Positions 18,950-20,452 of a stretch of 20,452 nucleotides of DNA are shown in pieces. Position 1 is the stretch's first letter; every line of letters starts with the position of its first letter. Made by a program: the position numbers and the translations under genes. Below the pieces are notes generated by a model. It made no database searches, had not been told where the DNA came from, and saw nothing but the letters and a program-made list of their open reading frames with translations. This stretch comes from CAYUZU01 sp964448675 (GTDB lineage Bacteria; Planctomycetota; Phycisphaerae; UBA1845; Fen-1342): NCBI GenBank assembly GCA_964448675.1, contig CAYUZU010000047.1:1-20452 (forward strand), written 5' to 3'.

Positions 18950-19626
18950 CGGCCGACGCTGATGAATCCACCTTGATCACCGAGTCGCAGCCTGGACCGC
19001 CGTGGCGCGGGCGAATCGCGTCCGGGGCTGTGCGCCTGCTGGCGGTCCTGATCGCTGCGGCGTGCGCGTTGATTGTCACGAACAACTGGTGCTTCGTGAT
19101 CATCCCGGCGGTGCTAGCCGCATTGGTGGTTGACTACATTGTGTGCGCGATCCGACCGTGGTTCATTCTGCGTGTACCGGTAGCGGCGGCAGTCGGCGTC
19201 GCCGCCGGGATGCTGCTCAGTGTCGAGCCGGATTGGGCCTTCCGCGAGGCGTTCGAAATGGCGCCACCGGACGGCGTTCACGATGTGCGTATCTGGAGAC
19301 ACTACGTGGGCGGGCCAGGTGAGCACGTGCTGATTATCGAGTTCACAGCAGACGCGGGCGCATTTCAGGCACTCGTGCAGGCGCATCCGTCTCTGTCCGA
19401 CAGCGACAAAGTGAAACGATGGCAAGCTGCCGGCGGGGGCTGGGCGCAGGCATTCGACATCTTCGCCGGACCGGGCTTGACGAGCTTCGCAAACTCCTCG
19501 TGGAAGCGAATTCGACCGTTGGAGCACCCCGAGGCTCTCGATCTGGGCGAATCGAATAGCGGCAGCCTCATGTTGCTCCACGAACCGAACACGGGACGTT
19601 GCGTCGCGTTGCATGTGAGGTTTTGA
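18946..19626 (+). CDS. Membrane-anchored hypothetical protein, 226 aa
   Basis: ATG 18946 overlaps the upstream stop (ATGA). After a polar start (MTADADESTLITESQPGPPW) there are three hydrophobic segments (about 27-45, 48-67 and 75-92). A soluble domain of about 130 residues follows (PPDGVHDVRIWRHYVGGPGE, VLIIEFTADAGAFQALVQAH, ... SGSLMLLHEPNTGRCVALHV). The domain looks alpha/beta and ends in a beta hairpin. No family recognised. Confidence 0.75.
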   Translation: MTADADESTLITESQPGPPWRGRIASGAVRLLAVLIAAACALIVTNNWCFVIIPAVLAALVVDYIVCAIRPWFILRVPVAAAVGVAAGMLLSVEPDWAFREAFEMAPPDGVHDVRIWRHYVGGPGEHVLIIEFTADAGAFQALVQAHPSLSDSDKVKRWQAAGGGWAQAFDIFAGPGLTSFANSSWKRIRPLEHPEALDLGESNSGSLMLLHEPNTGRCVALHVRF

Positions 19627-19706
19627 TGCGCCGCGGGTGACCATCGAGCCGATGTCGGTTCTGGTGCACCGATCCGCAGCGTGATACAAGAGATGGAGGG
19701 CTGGGC

Positions 19707-20147
19707 GTGAACTTGGCCTGCAAAGTCGTGTGGCTTCTCGTCGCGACATTGATGGGCGTCGTGTGTTTCGGCTGTGTCGCGGACCCCATCGTCTACCACG
19801 TGCGCATGCGCCCCGAGATTGTGGATGTGGGGGACCGCGCGATTTCGTTTCAACTGATCACGCCGAGCGCCCCTGCTCCAGAGCGCGTCATCTACCAGGG
19901 TGTCCTCGTATCAGCGTTGCTCGAAGCCTCGTCTGACACGCTGGATGAGTTCGGCCTGGGATACATCACGTCCGGCGAGTGGAACCGGGGGCCGATCAAG
20001 GTGATTATCCAGGAGTCGGGCGAATCTCAGGTCTTCTCGATCGGCGCCCCGCCGTCGAGCAGGGACGGCACAACGGTCTACGTAACGGCCTCGGTCCCGC
20101 TCCTCCCGGATAAGGCTGAGATCCGTTGGCAGGCCCGGCCGCGGTAG
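19707..20147 (+). CDS. Exported or membrane-anchored hypothetical protein, 146 aa
   Basis: GTG 19707 follows GGAGGG with a longish spacer. The N-terminus (MNLACKVVWLLVATLMGVVC) is a signal peptide-like segment; Cys23 in CFGC could be a lipidation site, but position -3 is Cys rather than Leu/Val, so the lipobox is imperfect. The mature part is beta-rich (DRAISFQLITPSAPAPERVI, YQGVLVSALLEASSDTLDEF, KVIIQESGESQVFSIGAPPS). It probably acts outside the cytoplasm. Function unknown. Confidence 0.7.
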   Translation: MNLACKVVWLLVATLMGVVCFGCVADPIVYHVRMRPEIVDVGDRAISFQLITPSAPAPERVIYQGVLVSALLEASSDTLDEFGLGYITSGEWNRGPIKVIIQESGESQVFSIGAPPSSRDGTTVYVTASVPLLPDKAEIRWQARPR

Positions 20148-20244
20148 CAGACGTCGCGGCGCCGCCCGCGCGTCATGGTCCTACGGAAGACCAGATCGCT
20201 GTCAGTGCAGGCTGTTTTTGGCGCGTCCAAGACGAAACCTGTCG

Positions 20245-20412
20245 TCATAGAGCGTCCTCGACGCCCCCCGGCCCCCAGCGGAACGCGAACACGGGCGGGT
20301 TGGGCACCGCCGGGGCAACCACACCGGCCGCCTTCAGGCCGCGATTGGACGCCCTCCGGCGGGGTGGTTTACTATCAACGCTTGTCGCCCCGATTTTGCG
20401 AACGGCTTTCAC
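20245..20412 (-). CDS. Possible 55-aa ORF on the minus strand
   Basis: The frame runs from GTG 20412 to TGA at 20245. The C-terminal half (LKAAGVVAPAVPNPPVFAFR, then WGPGGVEDAL) has convincing coding character, but there is no ribosome-binding site and the start falls in the hairpin arm. It may be a gene remnant. Confidence 0.3.
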   Translation of the reverse strand: MKAVRKIGATSVDSKPPRRRASNRGLKAAGVVAPAVPNPPVFAFRWGPGGVEDAL

Positions 20413-20439
20413 GAAGTGTCAGCCGTTCGCTTCTCGTTT
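20398..20439 (+). terminator. Terminator-like hairpin
   Basis: A perfect 10-bp stem (GCGAACGGCT / AGCCGTTCGC) with a 13-base loop is followed by TTCTCGTTT. It closes the transcription of the right-hand gene group or of a former tRNA. Confidence 0.55.
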
Positions 20440-20452
20440 CAGCAGCAGCACT

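Larger units (their letters stand above)
20148..20452. other. Right-edge intergenic stretch with tRNA-like fragment and hairpin
   Basis: TGTCGCCCCGATTT at 20383-20396 is identical to the tRNA-Pro 3' end plus three flanking bases at 18185-18198. It is followed at once by a 10-bp perfect inverted repeat (GCGAACGGCT / AGCCGTTCGC, 20398-20430) and TTCTCGTTT. It may be a decayed third attachment site with a tRNA-type terminator. A minus-strand 55-codon frame overlaps it. Confidence 0.4.

Overview
The window is high-GC DNA most likely from a planctomycete (Planctomycetota). Three signs point there: a DUF1580-type protein, two integrases with the N-terminal style common in planctomycete islands, and genes at the right edge ending in the CxxCGYDLTGN...GxCPECG zinc ribbon that recurs in planctomycete genomes. 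These are recognitions from memory, not searches.

Layout. (1) Positions 1-7391, element A: every gene is on the minus strand. At the left it ends in a tyrosine recombinase cut by the window edge. Reading right to left come a cluster of very small ORFs (7391-6568), a 171-aa unknown, a pair of unknown genes caught in a perfect 486-bp tandem duplication (3993-4964), five 11-bp direct repeats, an AlpA-like regulator, a winged-helix protein, a replication-initiator-like protein with internal repeats, an unknown, an XRE-like regulator and the integrase. (2) Positions 7388-18195, element B: every gene is on the plus strand. It is about 10.8 kb and is bounded by a 44-bp direct repeat that is the 3' part of a tRNA-Pro(GGG) gene. 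Order: integrase, unknown, DUF1580 protein, initiator-like protein with internal iterons, DnaC/IstB-like ATPase, DUF5681-like small-terminase candidate, a structured stretch, BACON-like protein, complete large terminase, three unknowns, a possible tail chaperone, and a tape-measure-like protein. (3) Positions 18196-20452: planctomycete-type membrane and zinc-ribbon genes, the first lacking its 5' end at the attachment site, then a third short match to the tRNA 3' end followed by a hairpin.

How it fits together. A and B look like two elements stacked in one tRNA-Pro attachment site. Each carries its own integrase and a phage-lambda-O-like replication gene in which short repeats and an AT-rich stretch lie inside the coding sequence. 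B adds a helicase-loader-like ATPase and packaging genes, but I recognise no portal, capsid or lysis gene, so it looks like a phage satellite or a reduced prophage. A strong sigma70-type promoter at B's right end faces outward across the attachment site; after excision and circularisation it would sit upstream of the integrase. Genes are packed with 4-bp ATGA/GTGA overlaps, and short in-frame tandem duplications occur throughout both elements.
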